Assembly (NCBI RefSeq): GCF_007671675.1
Contig: NZ_VCGW01000005.1
Coordinates: forward strand, 1-64,000
Origin: Marinobacter maritimus
GTDB taxonomy: Bacteria > Pseudomonadota > Gammaproteobacteria > Pseudomonadales > Oleiphilaceae
Direction: 5' to 3'
DNA length: 64,000 bases
In this document: in pieces, positions 30,203 to 39,009 of the stretch
Position numbering within the stretch: the first letter of the stretch is position 1
How the letters are laid out: each line of letters starts with the position of its first letter
Made by a program: the position numbers and the translations under genes
Notes under the pieces: generated by a model
What the model saw: the letters and a program-made list of their open reading frames with translations, nothing else
The model's database searches: none
What the model was told of the DNA's origin: nothing

Positions 30203-30973
30203 ATGTTGATGGTTATCTCACCCGCTAAAACCCTCGACTACGAGAGCCCGCTGGCAACTGAAACCTTTACCCAGCCGGACTTTCTGGACGATGCGTGCGA
30301 GCTCATCGATCAGCTCAAAGAGCTTGAACCCCACCAGGTCAGCAATCTGATGAGCATCAGCGAAAAACTGGGCCAATTGAACGCCGAGCGTTTTCAAAGC
30401 TGGCACACACCCTTCTCTCCAAAGAACGCCCGGCAGGCGGTTCTGGCGTTCAAGGGTGATGTATATACAGGTCTGGATGCCGAGAGTTTCAACGAGCAGG
30501 ATTTCAGTTTCGCCCAGAAGCATCTGCGCATGCTTTCAGGGTTGTACGGCATTCTCAAACCGCTCGACCTGATGCAGCCTTACCGGCTGGAAATGGGCAC
30601 AAAGTTTGAGAACAAACGCGGCAAGGATCTCTACGCGTTCTGGGGTGACCGCCTTACTCAGGAACTGAATCGTTTGCTGAAGAACGACGACGAAGTGCTG
30701 GTCAACCTGGCCTCGAACGAGTATTTCAAAAGTTTGAGGAAAAAAGACCTTGAAGGACGGCTGATCACCCCCCAATTCAAGGATTGGAAGAACGGCCAGT
30801 ATAAAATGATCAGTTTCTACGCAAAAAAGGCCCGCGGCCTTATGTGTCGCTACGCCATCCTGAATCGTATTACCGATGCGAACGACCTCAAGGGTTTTGA
30901 CCTTGATGGTTACTATTTCAGCGAAGACCAATCCGATAAAAATAACTGGGTTTTCCTGCGAGATGAACACTAA
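30203..30973 (+). CDS. yaaA: Peroxide stress protein YaaA
   Basis: This protein of about 256 residues begins [15 protein letters not shown] and contains [23 protein letters not shown] and [12 protein letters not shown], all hallmarks of YaaA. In E. coli YaaA is induced by peroxide and limits DNA damage by lowering free iron; it has DNA-binding features. The frame starts earlier, at 30137 within the glutaredoxin gene, but GAGG about 14 bases before the ATG at 30203 and the family N-terminus set the start. Confidence 0.9.
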   Translation: MLMVISPAKTLDYESPLATETFTQPDFLDDACELIDQLKELEPHQVSNLMSISEKLGQLNAERFQSWHTPFSPKNARQAVLAFKGDVYTGLDAESFNEQDFSFAQKHLRMLSGLYGILKPLDLMQPYRLEMGTKFENKRGKDLYAFWGDRLTQELNRLLKNDDEVLVNLASNEYFKSLRKKDLEGRLITPQFKDWKNGQYKMISFYAKKARGLMCRYAILNRITDANDLKGFDLDGYYFSEDQSDKNNWVFLRDEH

Positions 30974-30997
30974 CCCAGCTTAAATTCGGAGCAATTC

Positions 30998-31198
30998 ATG
31001 AACGAAGCAGTTTTTTCCCAGATCGCCATGCTGGTGTTTCTGACAGGCCTTATTGGTTGGATGGGTTTCATTGTTTGGGATCTAGCCAAAAAATCACAGG
31101 CCGGAAAGTTTGGCACCATCGCCCTGTTCACGGTGCTGGGGGCTGGAGTGTTCGGTTTTATCGTCAAGACAGTGCTCGTAGAAGTCATCCAAATATGA
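30998..31198 (+). CDS. DUF2788 small membrane protein
   Basis: This 66-residue protein has two hydrophobic segments (about 8-28 and 41-62) separated by a charged DLAKKSQAGKFG loop, matching DUF2788. It is a predicted inner-membrane protein of unknown function. GGAG precedes the ATG, and it sits between yaaA and rdgC on the same strand with short gaps. Confidence 0.75.
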   Translation: MNEAVFSQIAMLVFLTGLIGWMGFIVWDLAKKSQAGKFGTIALFTVLGAGVFGFIVKTVLVEVIQI

Positions 31199-31217
31199 AA
31201 GACAAGGATCAAGCCTG

Positions 31218-32144
31218 ATGTGGTTTCGTAATGCCCGCGTTTTCCGTTTTACCAAACCGTTTGATATTTCTGCTGAAGAGCTGGAAGAAAAGCTCAGCGG
31301 CGATACGTTCAAGCCCTGCGGCCCGCAAGAAACCGCTCGCCAAGGCTGGGTTCCTCCTCTTGGCAAGCACGGTGAACAGCTGGTCCATAGCGCCAATGGT
31401 TACCACCTGATTGCCTTGCGCAAGGAAGAAAAAATTCTGCCTGGGCCTGTGATCAAGGATGCGGTTGAAGACAAGGCCGAAGCCATTGAGATCGAGCAGG
31501 GCCGCAAGGTTCGTCGTAAGGAAAAAGAGGAAATCAAAGAGCAGGTGATGCTGGAAATGCTGCCCCAGGCATTTTCGAGGAATCGCCGCTGCTTTGCGTA
31601 CCTGGCGCCACAGGACGGTGTTCTGGTTGTCGATGCCGGCTCTGCAAAGCAGGCCGAAGATCTGGCTTCAACCCTGCGTAAAAGCCTGGGTTCCCTGCCC
31701 GTACGCCCGCCGATGCTGGAACAGGCTCCCATCTTCACGTTTACGGGCTGGCTGAATGAGACCATCGACTTGCCCGGCACCGTGGTGCTCGGCGATGAGT
31801 GTGAGCTGAAAGACCCTTCAGAAGACGGTGGCGTGGTTCGCTGCAAAGGGTTGAACCTTAAGGCAGACGAAATCCGTAATCATCTGGATGCAGGAATGGA
31901 AGTGACCAAGCTGGCCCTGACCTGGGACAACAATGTGTCCTTCATGCTGGATGAAGAAATGGGTATCCGCCGGCTGAAATTTGGTGAGACGCTTCAGGAT
32001 CAGCTCGACGACGTGGATGTGGATGATGCGGCCGCGAAGTTTGATGCAGCCTTCACCCTCATGACATTGGAACTGGCGAAACTGATTCCCGGATTGCTTG
32101 AAGCCATGGGCGGTGAAGACCGTTCCGCAATCGTCGAAGAGTAA
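31218..32144 (+). CDS. rdgC: Recombination-associated protein RdgC
   Basis: RdgC is a ring-shaped DNA-binding protein that counteracts RecA. The 308-residue protein begins MWFRNARVFRFTKPFDISAEELEEKL and contains CGPQETARQGWVPPLG, EIKEQVMLEMLPQAFSR and the C-terminal LTWDNNVSFMLDEEMGIRRLKF, all typical. AAGGAT precedes the ATG. It is convergent with the acetyltransferase gene at 32201. Confidence 0.95.
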   Translation: MWFRNARVFRFTKPFDISAEELEEKLSGDTFKPCGPQETARQGWVPPLGKHGEQLVHSANGYHLIALRKEEKILPGPVIKDAVEDKAEAIEIEQGRKVRRKEKEEIKEQVMLEMLPQAFSRNRRCFAYLAPQDGVLVVDAGSAKQAEDLASTLRKSLGSLPVRPPMLEQAPIFTFTGWLNETIDLPGTVVLGDECELKDPSEDGGVVRCKGLNLKADEIRNHLDAGMEVTKLALTWDNNVSFMLDEEMGIRRLKFGETLQDQLDDVDVDDAAAKFDAAFTLMTLELAKLIPGLLEAMGGEDRSAIVEE

Positions 32145-32174
32145 TCGCTCAGACGTCACTTCGGCGCTCGGGCA

Positions 32175-32207
32175 CCACTGAAGCTTTCCACTGCAAGGCT
32201 TCAGTGG
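32175..32207. terminator. 10-bp stem-loop between convergent rdgC and pat genes
   Basis: CCACTGAAGC (32175-32184) pairs with GCTTCAGTGG (32198-32207) around a 13-base loop. It overlaps the stop codon of the minus-strand acetyltransferase gene. There is no T-tract, as with the hairpin at 18106-18134. It may end transcription from both sides. Confidence 0.4.
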
Positions 32208-34945
32208 ACACTCGCTCCCAACCGCTCCTTCTGCCAGTCGTTCTCTGGCTCATTCAGCACCAGTCGCAAATCCATCACCTCTTCCTCAAGGTTGTATTTG
32301 ACCTCGAAGCCCATGTGTTCGGCCAACTGCAGCATGGGGCGGTTATCTGCCAGAACGTTGCCAACCATTTCCACCGTGCCACGGGCGCGGCAGTAATCGA
32401 TCATTTTCTGCATCAGCGCGACACCGAGGCCTTCACCCTTCATTTTATCGTGGACCATCACAGCGAACTCGCACTGCAAGTTGTCGGCGTCTGTCCAGGT
32501 TCTTACAGTGCCGAGCGTTTCCTCTCCCCCACCATCTTCTTTCGGTGCGTTGGCAATAAAAACCATTTCCCTGTCGTAGTCGATCTGCACCATTTGTGCG
32601 ACGTCCTCCCGGGAGAAATGCTTACGATATTGAAAGAACCGATAGCGGATGGATTCCGGTGACTGCAGCTCGTGGAACACTCGATGCGAGGGCTCGTCCT
32701 CTGCCAAGGCCGGACGAATAATCACCCGGCGACCGGATTTTGGAAGCACCAACCACTCCTCAAGCTCTCGCGGGTACGGCTGAATAATCGGCCGACCGGG
32801 CGTTTCAGACAGATTGATCGCAATATTAACGGCAACAGCGCCCTGTTCGTTGAATAAAAGGGGCGAAATCTCCAACCCGCGGATCTCCGGTATATCGATC
32901 ACAATCTGGGAAAGGGTCACCAGCGTTTCCGACACCGCCCGGATATCCGATTCAGGCTTCAAACTGTGCTCTCTGAGCAATTTATACATATAGGTACGGC
33001 GCAACAGTTCCCGGGCGAGCACCATGTTCAGCGGTGGCAGCGCAATCTGCCGGTCGGTCATTACGTTGATATGAGCGCCCGAGGCACCACAGACGACCAG
33101 GGGGCCAAACTGGGCATCTCTTGTTATTCCTACACTGAACTCAATACCCCCTACGTGCTGATACGACCGCTGCATGGCAAAACCGAGAAATCCGCTGTCC
33201 GGAAAGTGCTTCTGGTATTCCTCCATCAGGAAACGACAGGCATCAATAATCGCGTTTTCGCTATTCAGCTTCTGTACCGTGCCCTTATAGCGACGTTGGG
33301 CGACGGTGAGCGCTTGAAACGGATGACAGCCCTGCTCGTGGACAATGGTCACATCTACCGGCCGGCGTTCAACAGAAAAAGCCTCGAGAACTTCGTCTAC
33401 GTCATCACAATAAACCGTCTCGATGGCGTTAATGCCGTAGTCACGAACCACATCACGTGCTTCCCGGCTCGACAAATGTTTGCGACCTGAGCGAAGCGCA
33501 TTTGCAACAACACGCCGAGGCTTGGCGTGGTCAGAGAAATGATCAGTAAAGGATTCAGGCGTCTCCGTCAGCAGGCGCTGGACACGCTGATGCCGAACGT
33601 GTTGCATAAACGCGACAACGGCCTTCTCGGGATTAAAGAACGACGGCAATCCCGCGCGATAGAACTCCTCGCGAGCTTCCATCACCGTGCTCTGTCCAAG
33701 CCAGCAGGTGAAAATATTGAGCCGCGTGCCCTTTGCAGCCTGCACAACGGCGTCGGCAATTTGCAGGCTATCTTCCGTCAGACTTGGCGCGTACATCACA
33801 AGTACGTTTGCTACTTCAGGGTCCTTCGCCAGAATTTTGATCGCCTTGCCATATAGCTCCGGGGACGCATCGTAGTTAAGGTCGATGGGGTTTTTGCGCG
33901 TCCAGTACGGAGGCAACAGCTCCGCCAAAGCGCTAATGCTGGTTTCAGACAGGCGGGCCAGTTCGCCGCCCAGATCCGCCAGCCGGTCAACCGCCAGCAC
34001 GCCGGGGCCTACTCCATTGGCCATAATCGCAAGGGATTCCCGGCGCAGAGGCCTCATACGTGTGAGCGTTTCCAGGGCATCAAACATTTGCCCAAGCCCA
34101 TCAACGCGCAGCACACCCGCACGCTGTAGCATGGCATCGTATATGGGATCACTGCGCCTGATGCCGTCTGGCAACTCATGGGGCAGCCACTCGGACTCCG
34201 GCACTCTTCCGGACTTTACCGCAATCACAGGCTTGGTTCTGGACGCCACCCGTACAGCCGACATAAACCTTCGAGCGTTTGGAATGTGTTCGATATGCAG
34301 GAGAATGGCGCGGGTCTGGGTATCCTGGGCAAGGTAATCAATCAGATCGTCGTGATCAATGTCCATGCCATCGCCGAGGGTAAGAAAATAGGAGAAGCCA
34401 ACTCCCCGGGCAAACGCCCAGTCAATCACCGAACTGGCGATCGTGCCGGACTGCCCTACAAACGCCACCCGACCAGGAAGCACGCCCATGTGCGCGTATG
34501 TGGCGTTCAGGCTTCTGGCCGGCACAATCAAACCAATAGTGTTGGGGCCCAACACTCTGATACCGGTTTCCTTGGCTGCCTCGCGAACCGAATACATCAG
34601 CGGCTTGCCGGTTTTACTGTGAGTACGGGACATACCACCGGTCATCACTATGGCGGTGCGCACCCCGGCTTCGCCCAGGCGTCTTATAGTCTTGGCAACC
34701 GTATCCGGCGGCGTGCAGACAATGGCGAGGTCTGGCGAAAACCCCATCTTGGCCACTTTTTTGACACAAGGCACACCGTGCACATTGTCGTAATCGTTCT
34801 GGTTTACCACCAGAAGCTTGCCAGGATAGCCGCCACTCATCAGATTTCGTAACACCATACCGCCAAGATTGTCTGACCGTTCCGATGCCCCTATCACCGC
34901 TATGGAAGCGGGATTGAAAAGACTTTCCAGGTACCGGGTGCTCAA
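32201..34945 (-). CDS. Pat-type protein: NDP-forming acyl-CoA synthetase fused to GNAT acetyltransferase
   Basis: This 914-residue protein has an N-terminal CoA-binding domain (SIAVIGASERSDNLGGMVLRNLMSGG), CoA-ligase-like and ATP-grasp domains, and a C-terminal GNAT domain (about 740-890: VIIRPALAEDEPSHRVFHELQSPESIRYRFF...MVHDKMKGEGLGVALMQKMIDYCRARG). This is the architecture of Pat/PatZ lysine acetyltransferases, which inactivate acetyl-CoA synthetase and other enzymes. The start is TTG with AAGGAG ahead of it. It is divergent from the deacetylase-family gene at 35104. Confidence 0.87.
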   Translation of the reverse strand: MSTRYLESLFNPASIAVIGASERSDNLGGMVLRNLMSGGYPGKLLVVNQNDYDNVHGVPCVKKVAKMGFSPDLAIVCTPPDTVAKTIRRLGEAGVRTAIVMTGGMSRTHSKTGKPLMYSVREAAKETGIRVLGPNTIGLIVPARSLNATYAHMGVLPGRVAFVGQSGTIASSVIDWAFARGVGFSYFLTLGDGMDIDHDDLIDYLAQDTQTRAILLHIEHIPNARRFMSAVRVASRTKPVIAVKSGRVPESEWLPHELPDGIRRSDPIYDAMLQRAGVLRVDGLGQMFDALETLTRMRPLRRESLAIMANGVGPGVLAVDRLADLGGELARLSETSISALAELLPPYWTRKNPIDLNYDASPELYGKAIKILAKDPEVANVLVMYAPSLTEDSLQIADAVVQAAKGTRLNIFTCWLGQSTVMEAREEFYRAGLPSFFNPEKAVVAFMQHVRHQRVQRLLTETPESFTDHFSDHAKPRRVVANALRSGRKHLSSREARDVVRDYGINAIETVYCDDVDEVLEAFSVERRPVDVTIVHEQGCHPFQALTVAQRRYKGTVQKLNSENAIIDACRFLMEEYQKHFPDSGFLGFAMQRSYQHVGGIEFSVGITRDAQFGPLVVCGASGAHINVMTDRQIALPPLNMVLARELLRRTYMYKLLREHSLKPESDIRAVSETLVTLSQIVIDIPEIRGLEISPLLFNEQGAVAVNIAINLSETPGRPIIQPYPRELEEWLVLPKSGRRVIIRPALAEDEPSHRVFHELQSPESIRYRFFQYRKHFSREDVAQMVQIDYDREMVFIANAPKEDGGGEETLGTVRTWTDADNLQCEFAVMVHDKMKGEGLGVALMQKMIDYCRARGTVEMVGNVLADNRPMLQLAEHMGFEVKYNLEEEVMDLRLVLNEPENDWQKERLGASVH

Positions 34946-35103
34946 GATGACTCTCCTTTGGTATGTGCCTGCCCTATCTTAGGCGTAGACGAGCCGATGT
35001 GAAATGCCTAGCGTTCCTGTAAGACCAAAGAAACGCGGCACCATCGGATTATCCCTGATAAGATCAGAGAAAATATAAGCAAAGTCGGGGCGTTTCGAGA
35101 TTT

Positions 35104-36030
35104 ATGACCACCGCATTCTTTTCCCACGATGACTGCATGAAGCACGACATGGGGCCGGAGCATCCGGAAAACCCCGCCCGCTTGGCAGCCATCATCAGTT
35201 ATATAGCCGACACGGGTGTTGCTGAAAAGCTTGACTGGGTTCGCCCGGAAGAAATCACCCGCGACCAGCTTTTAAACGTGCATCCCGAACGCTACCTGCA
35301 ACAGCTCGACATGATGCAACCCACCAGAGGACGAGTATTCACCGATCCGGATACTGCCATGATGCCGGACACCCTGCGCGCCGCGAGACTGGCAGCCGGT
35401 GCCAACATCCAGGCGGTGGATATGGTCATGAGCAGCCAGGTTACCAATGCGTTTATTTGCGCGCGGCCTCCCGGCCATCACGCGGAACGCAGCAAGTCCA
35501 TGGGCTTCTGTTTTTACAACAACGTTGCACTTGCCGCCATGCGCGCACTCAACTTCCATCACCTTGAGCGGGTAGCCATCGTTGATTTTGATGTGCATCA
35601 GGGTAATGGCACGGTAGACATTGTGAGCGGAGACGAACGCATACTGATGTGCTCCAGTTTCCAGCACCCCTTCTACCCGCACTCACACGTGCACCGGCAA
35701 GCCGATAACATCGTGAACATCCCCATCGAAGCGGGCTGTTCCGCTGCGGACTTCCGCAAACGGGTGGAGTCCGGATGGATCAAGCGCCTGAACGCCTTCA
35801 AACCCCAGGTTATACTGATATCCGCAGGATTTGACGCTCACCGTCTCGATCCTATGGGCGAGCTCAATCTGGAAACTGAAGATTACCGCTGGCTAACTGA
35901 AATTCTGGCCGGCGTAGCGGCCGAGCACAGTAACGATCGGATTATTTCAACCCTGGAAGGTGGCTATCACCTGAAGGCTCTCGCAGAAAGTGTGAACGCT
36001 CATCTGGAAGTGCTGAGTTCCATCTACTGA
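35104..36030 (+). CDS. Histone-deacetylase-family hydrolase
   Basis: This 308-residue zinc-dependent class II-like deacetylase has the family's N-terminal EHPENPARL. The His pair is in RPPGHHAERSKSMGFCFYNN, zinc ligands are in VDFDVHQGNGT (DxH) and ISAGFDAHRLDP, and EGGYHL lies near the C-terminus. Bacterial members act on acetylated lysines or on small acetyl-amides. The divergent Pat-type acetyltransferase gene makes a protein-lysine role attractive (inference). The 158-base gap must hold both promoters. Confidence 0.88.
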   Translation: MTTAFFSHDDCMKHDMGPEHPENPARLAAIISYIADTGVAEKLDWVRPEEITRDQLLNVHPERYLQQLDMMQPTRGRVFTDPDTAMMPDTLRAARLAAGANIQAVDMVMSSQVTNAFICARPPGHHAERSKSMGFCFYNNVALAAMRALNFHHLERVAIVDFDVHQGNGTVDIVSGDERILMCSSFQHPFYPHSHVHRQADNIVNIPIEAGCSAADFRKRVESGWIKRLNAFKPQVILISAGFDAHRLDPMGELNLETEDYRWLTEILAGVAAEHSNDRIISTLEGGYHLKALAESVNAHLEVLSSIY

Positions 36031-36065
36031 TTTACTGAAGGCGGCTGACTCTCAGGCCAGCAGCA

Positions 36066-36992
36066 TTAGCCCGCCGAAGTACCACCATACCCATTCGCTT
36101 GCTGCAACCCTGGGCGCTCACCCTCTCGCTGCAAGCGGATAGTAGTGCGGCGATTATCGGCAGGCCGTTTGGATACCGGGTACTGATCGCCATGGGCCCT
36201 TACCGTAATCAGGTTCGGACTCACTCCCCGACTCTTCAGGTAATCCGCTACCACGTTGGCGCGATCCTCAGACAGTGCGCGATTATCAATACGGCTTCCA
36301 ATACTGTCGCTATGCCCATCAACAAATACTCGCTCAACCGTGGAATCTGCCATGAGGTAGGCAACGATATTGTCCAGCATATTCATATCGGCTTCAGACA
36401 GATTCTTGCTGCCGCTGGAAAAAGCAACTCTTGACCGCCCGATCTGATCGATATTAACCGGCAGCAGATTCGCTGCACACGAACGGTAGCGCTGATACTG
36501 GCCGTTAAAATTGATATTGGAAACCTGCACACGAATCGGGCTTCCGTCGTACCAGGAAGCTCGGGTAACCGTCGGGCGCATACCGTCAAGAAGGCTTTGC
36601 GCAAGAATCACAGCTTGTCGCGTTTCAAGGGATACCTGACGGCGCCCCTCTGAGATGTCTACCGCACCCACTGGCCTTGGGGCGACACCCGGCCGCCAGG
36701 CAGGCGCCTCGACAACCAGCGCACCTCGCCCGGGGCGCATGAGGTGAGATTCAGACTCCAGGAAAAACGACAGGCTTTCTCCGGCTCTGCGGCGAAAAAC
36801 AGCCCGACCATAGCCTGGGACTTCGTGCACCAGGGAACACTCGAATACGGATTCGGCAAGATACCACTGACTGTTTGAGATTCCTGCGCCATAGCTTCCA
36901 GCCATACCTGACCCGGGCAAAAAGATGCCAAGCGCCAGCATTCCCAGCATCTTTCGCGGATTTTTGGTGAAAGTGAGTGCCATAACAGTCAT
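36066..36992 (-). CDS. motY: Sodium-type flagellar motor protein MotY
   Basis: MotY is a periplasmic T-ring component that anchors stator units. The 308-residue protein has a signal peptide (about 1-31), an N-terminal beta domain with SYGAGISNSQWYLAESVFECSLVHEVPGYG and a C-terminal OmpA-like peptidoglycan-binding domain. That domain shows VDGHSDSIGSRIDNRALSEDRANVVADYL. Adjacency to pyrC and rnt matches Pseudomonas. A second ATG three codons in is an equally possible start. It implies a motile organism. Confidence 0.88.
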   Translation of the reverse strand: MTVMALTFTKNPRKMLGMLALGIFLPGSGMAGSYGAGISNSQWYLAESVFECSLVHEVPGYGRAVFRRRAGESLSFFLESESHLMRPGRGALVVEAPAWRPGVAPRPVGAVDISEGRRQVSLETRQAVILAQSLLDGMRPTVTRASWYDGSPIRVQVSNINFNGQYQRYRSCAANLLPVNIDQIGRSRVAFSSGSKNLSEADMNMLDNIVAYLMADSTVERVFVDGHSDSIGSRIDNRALSEDRANVVADYLKSRGVSPNLITVRAHGDQYPVSKRPADNRRTTIRLQREGERPGLQQANGYGGTSAG

Positions 36993-37089
36993 ACCGTTGT
37001 TTCACGGATGTTTCGTGGTTTCACTGTTTATCGGCACCGGCGCTGTGTTCTTTAATCGCGCAGAGGAAAAACAATCAGCGGCACGTTCT

Positions 37090-37097
37090 GCTATAAT
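37090..37097 (+). promoter_or_regulatory. Extended -10 element of the pyrC promoter
   Basis: TGCTATAAT gives a perfect TATAAT (37092-37097) with the TGN extension, about 93 bases upstream of the pyrC ATG. No good -35 lies at the proper distance, consistent with an extended -10 promoter. Confidence 0.55.
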
Positions 37098-37190
37098 CTG
37101 CAAAATTTTTCAGAGCCAGAGCGCCTTCTGAAACGAACGCGCCTTTCACGCCTCTTCTTTACTCTTTGAAGGTATTGCGGAAACCAGCTA

Positions 37191-38222
37191 ATGACCGAAC
37201 AGCTCACTCTTTTGCGCCCCGACGACTGGCACCTCCACGTTCGCGACGACGATGTCCTAGCAGACGTTGTGCCTGCAACCGCAGCCTGTTTTGGGCGCGC
37301 CATCATCATGCCGAACCTTGTTCCACCGGTCACCAATGCCACTGAAGCCTCGGCGTACCGGGACCGCATACTGGCAGCGGCCAAAGGCACCGACTTCCAG
37401 CCCCTGATGACACTTTACCTCACAGAATCCACCACCCGCGAAGACATACTTGAGGCAAGCTCCGACGGCGTTGTTGCAGCCAAGCTATACCCTGCCGGAG
37501 CCACGACAAATTCTGCTTCCGGCGTAAAGGACATCCGCAATATCTACCCGGTACTGGAAGCCATGGCAGAATGCGGCATGTTGCTGCTCGTTCATGGCGA
37601 AGTCACCGATGCAGACATTGATATTTTTGATCGGGAGAAGGTGTTCCTGGAACGCGTTCTGACACCCACACTGAACGCCTTCCCCAACCTCAAGGTTGTA
37701 CTTGAGCATATAACCACCGCCGACTCCGCTGAGTTTGTTCGGCATCATCAGGGCGATAACCTTGGTGCAACCATCACGCCTCAACATCTGATGTACAATC
37801 GCAATCACATGCTGGTCGGTGGCATACGTCCCCACTTGTACTGCCTGCCAATCCTGAAGCGCAATCGGCACCAGCAAGCCCTGAGGGACGCCGTTGCAAG
37901 CGGCGACAAGCGCTTCTTTCTGGGCACCGATTCGGCACCGCATGCAAAGGATAAGAAAGAGGCGGCCTGCGGCTGTGCAGGTTGTTATTCGGCCTACGGT
38001 GCCATTGGACTGTACGCAGAGATCTTTGAAGAGCTCGGCATTCTTGACCAGCTGGAAGCCTTCGCCAGCCTGAACGGTGCGGATTTCTATGGTCTTCCGC
38101 GAAATACCGATACCATTACACTGGTAAAGAAACCCTGGACAATGCCCGATGAGTTGCCATTGGCGGGCGATACCATTGTTCCGCTGAAAGCTGGCGAAAC
38201 CATTAACTGGCGCTTGGCGTAA
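37191..38222 (+). CDS. pyrC: Dihydroorotase PyrC
   Basis: PyrC cyclises carbamoyl aspartate to dihydroorotate in pyrimidine synthesis. The 343-residue type II enzyme shows the HxH zinc motif in [11 protein letters not shown], the carbamylated lysine in [14 protein letters not shown] and histidines in LLVHGEV and VLEHITT. The Asp is in [10 protein letters not shown]. It is divergent from motY and followed by rnt after 42 bases. GAAGG lies upstream of the ATG. Confidence 0.96.
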   Translation: MTEQLTLLRPDDWHLHVRDDDVLADVVPATAACFGRAIIMPNLVPPVTNATEASAYRDRILAAAKGTDFQPLMTLYLTESTTREDILEASSDGVVAAKLYPAGATTNSASGVKDIRNIYPVLEAMAECGMLLLVHGEVTDADIDIFDREKVFLERVLTPTLNAFPNLKVVLEHITTADSAEFVRHHQGDNLGATITPQHLMYNRNHMLVGGIRPHLYCLPILKRNRHQQALRDAVASGDKRFFLGTDSAPHAKDKKEAACGCAGCYSAYGAIGLYAEIFEELGILDQLEAFASLNGADFYGLPRNTDTITLVKKPWTMPDELPLAGDTIVPLKAGETINWRLA

Positions 38223-38264
38223 ATCTATCCCGACTTCCTGATAAACGGCCCAACCGGAGCTTTA

Positions 38265-38921
38265 GTGACTGACGAAAACAGACAATCGCACCCCATGTCC
38301 CGCAGATTTCGCGGTTTTTTACCTATTGTTGTCGATGTGGAGACGGGCGGGTTCAATCCGGAACGTGATGCTCTGCTGGAAATCGCTGCGGTAATACTAA
38401 CCATGGACGAAGACGGCCGGTTGCGACGGGCTGAAACCCATGTGCAACAGATTGATCCGTTTGAAGGCGCTAACCTGGAACAGTCCGCATTGGATTTCAC
38501 AGGGATCGACCCTTGGAACCCGGAACGGGAAGCCGTGCCTGAACGGGAGGGCCTGAGTGAAATTTTCAGCCCCATCCGCAAAGCGGTCAAGGCACACGAT
38601 TGCAAGCGCGCAGTGTTGGTGGGGCACAACGCAACCTTCGATCACAACTTTGTATTTGCTGCAGCACAACGGGCGGAGATCAACCGGAACCCTTTCCATC
38701 CTTTCTCCACATTCGACACGGCCACCCTTGCTGGCCTGGCCTATGGCCACACGGTTCTGGCGCAAGCCTGCAAACTGGCGGGCATTCCGTTCAGTAGTAA
38801 AGAAGCCCATTCCGCTGCCTACGATGCGGAAAAAACAGCCGACCTGTTCTGCGGAATCGTTAATCGCTGGCTGGACCTGGGCGGTTTCCCACCGCCGCTG
38901 ATCCCGGACGAAACCGAATAG
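38265..38921 (+). CDS. rnt: Ribonuclease T
   Basis: RNase T trims tRNA CCA ends and other stable RNA 3' ends. The 218-residue DEDD exonuclease has VVDVETGGFNPERDALLEIAAV (first D and E), LVGHNATFDHNFV (D) and the HSAAYDAEKTADLF motif (H and D). It starts with GTG, with CCGGAG six bases ahead. It is followed by the bidirectional terminator at 38953-38984. Confidence 0.94.
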   Translation: MTDENRQSHPMSRRFRGFLPIVVDVETGGFNPERDALLEIAAVILTMDEDGRLRRAETHVQQIDPFEGANLEQSALDFTGIDPWNPEREAVPEREGLSEIFSPIRKAVKAHDCKRAVLVGHNATFDHNFVFAAAQRAEINRNPFHPFSTFDTATLAGLAYGHTVLAQACKLAGIPFSSKEAHSAAYDAEKTADLFCGIVNRWLDLGGFPPPLIPDETE

Positions 38922-38952
38922 CAGAGGCTTTGTTTCGGCACGCAGCACCCAT

Positions 38953-38984
38953 AAAAAAACCCGCGATTAAATGCGGGTTTTTTT
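38953..38984. terminator. Bidirectional rho-independent terminator
   Basis: A 12-bp perfect stem pairs 38953-38964 with 38973-38984 (AAAAAAACCCGC / GCGGGTTTTTTT) around an eight-base loop. Runs of A and T on both sides serve the convergent rnt and fatty acyl reductase genes. Confidence 0.88.
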
Positions 38985-39009
38985 AATTCAAAGCTGCGGA
39001 AAATACTGG

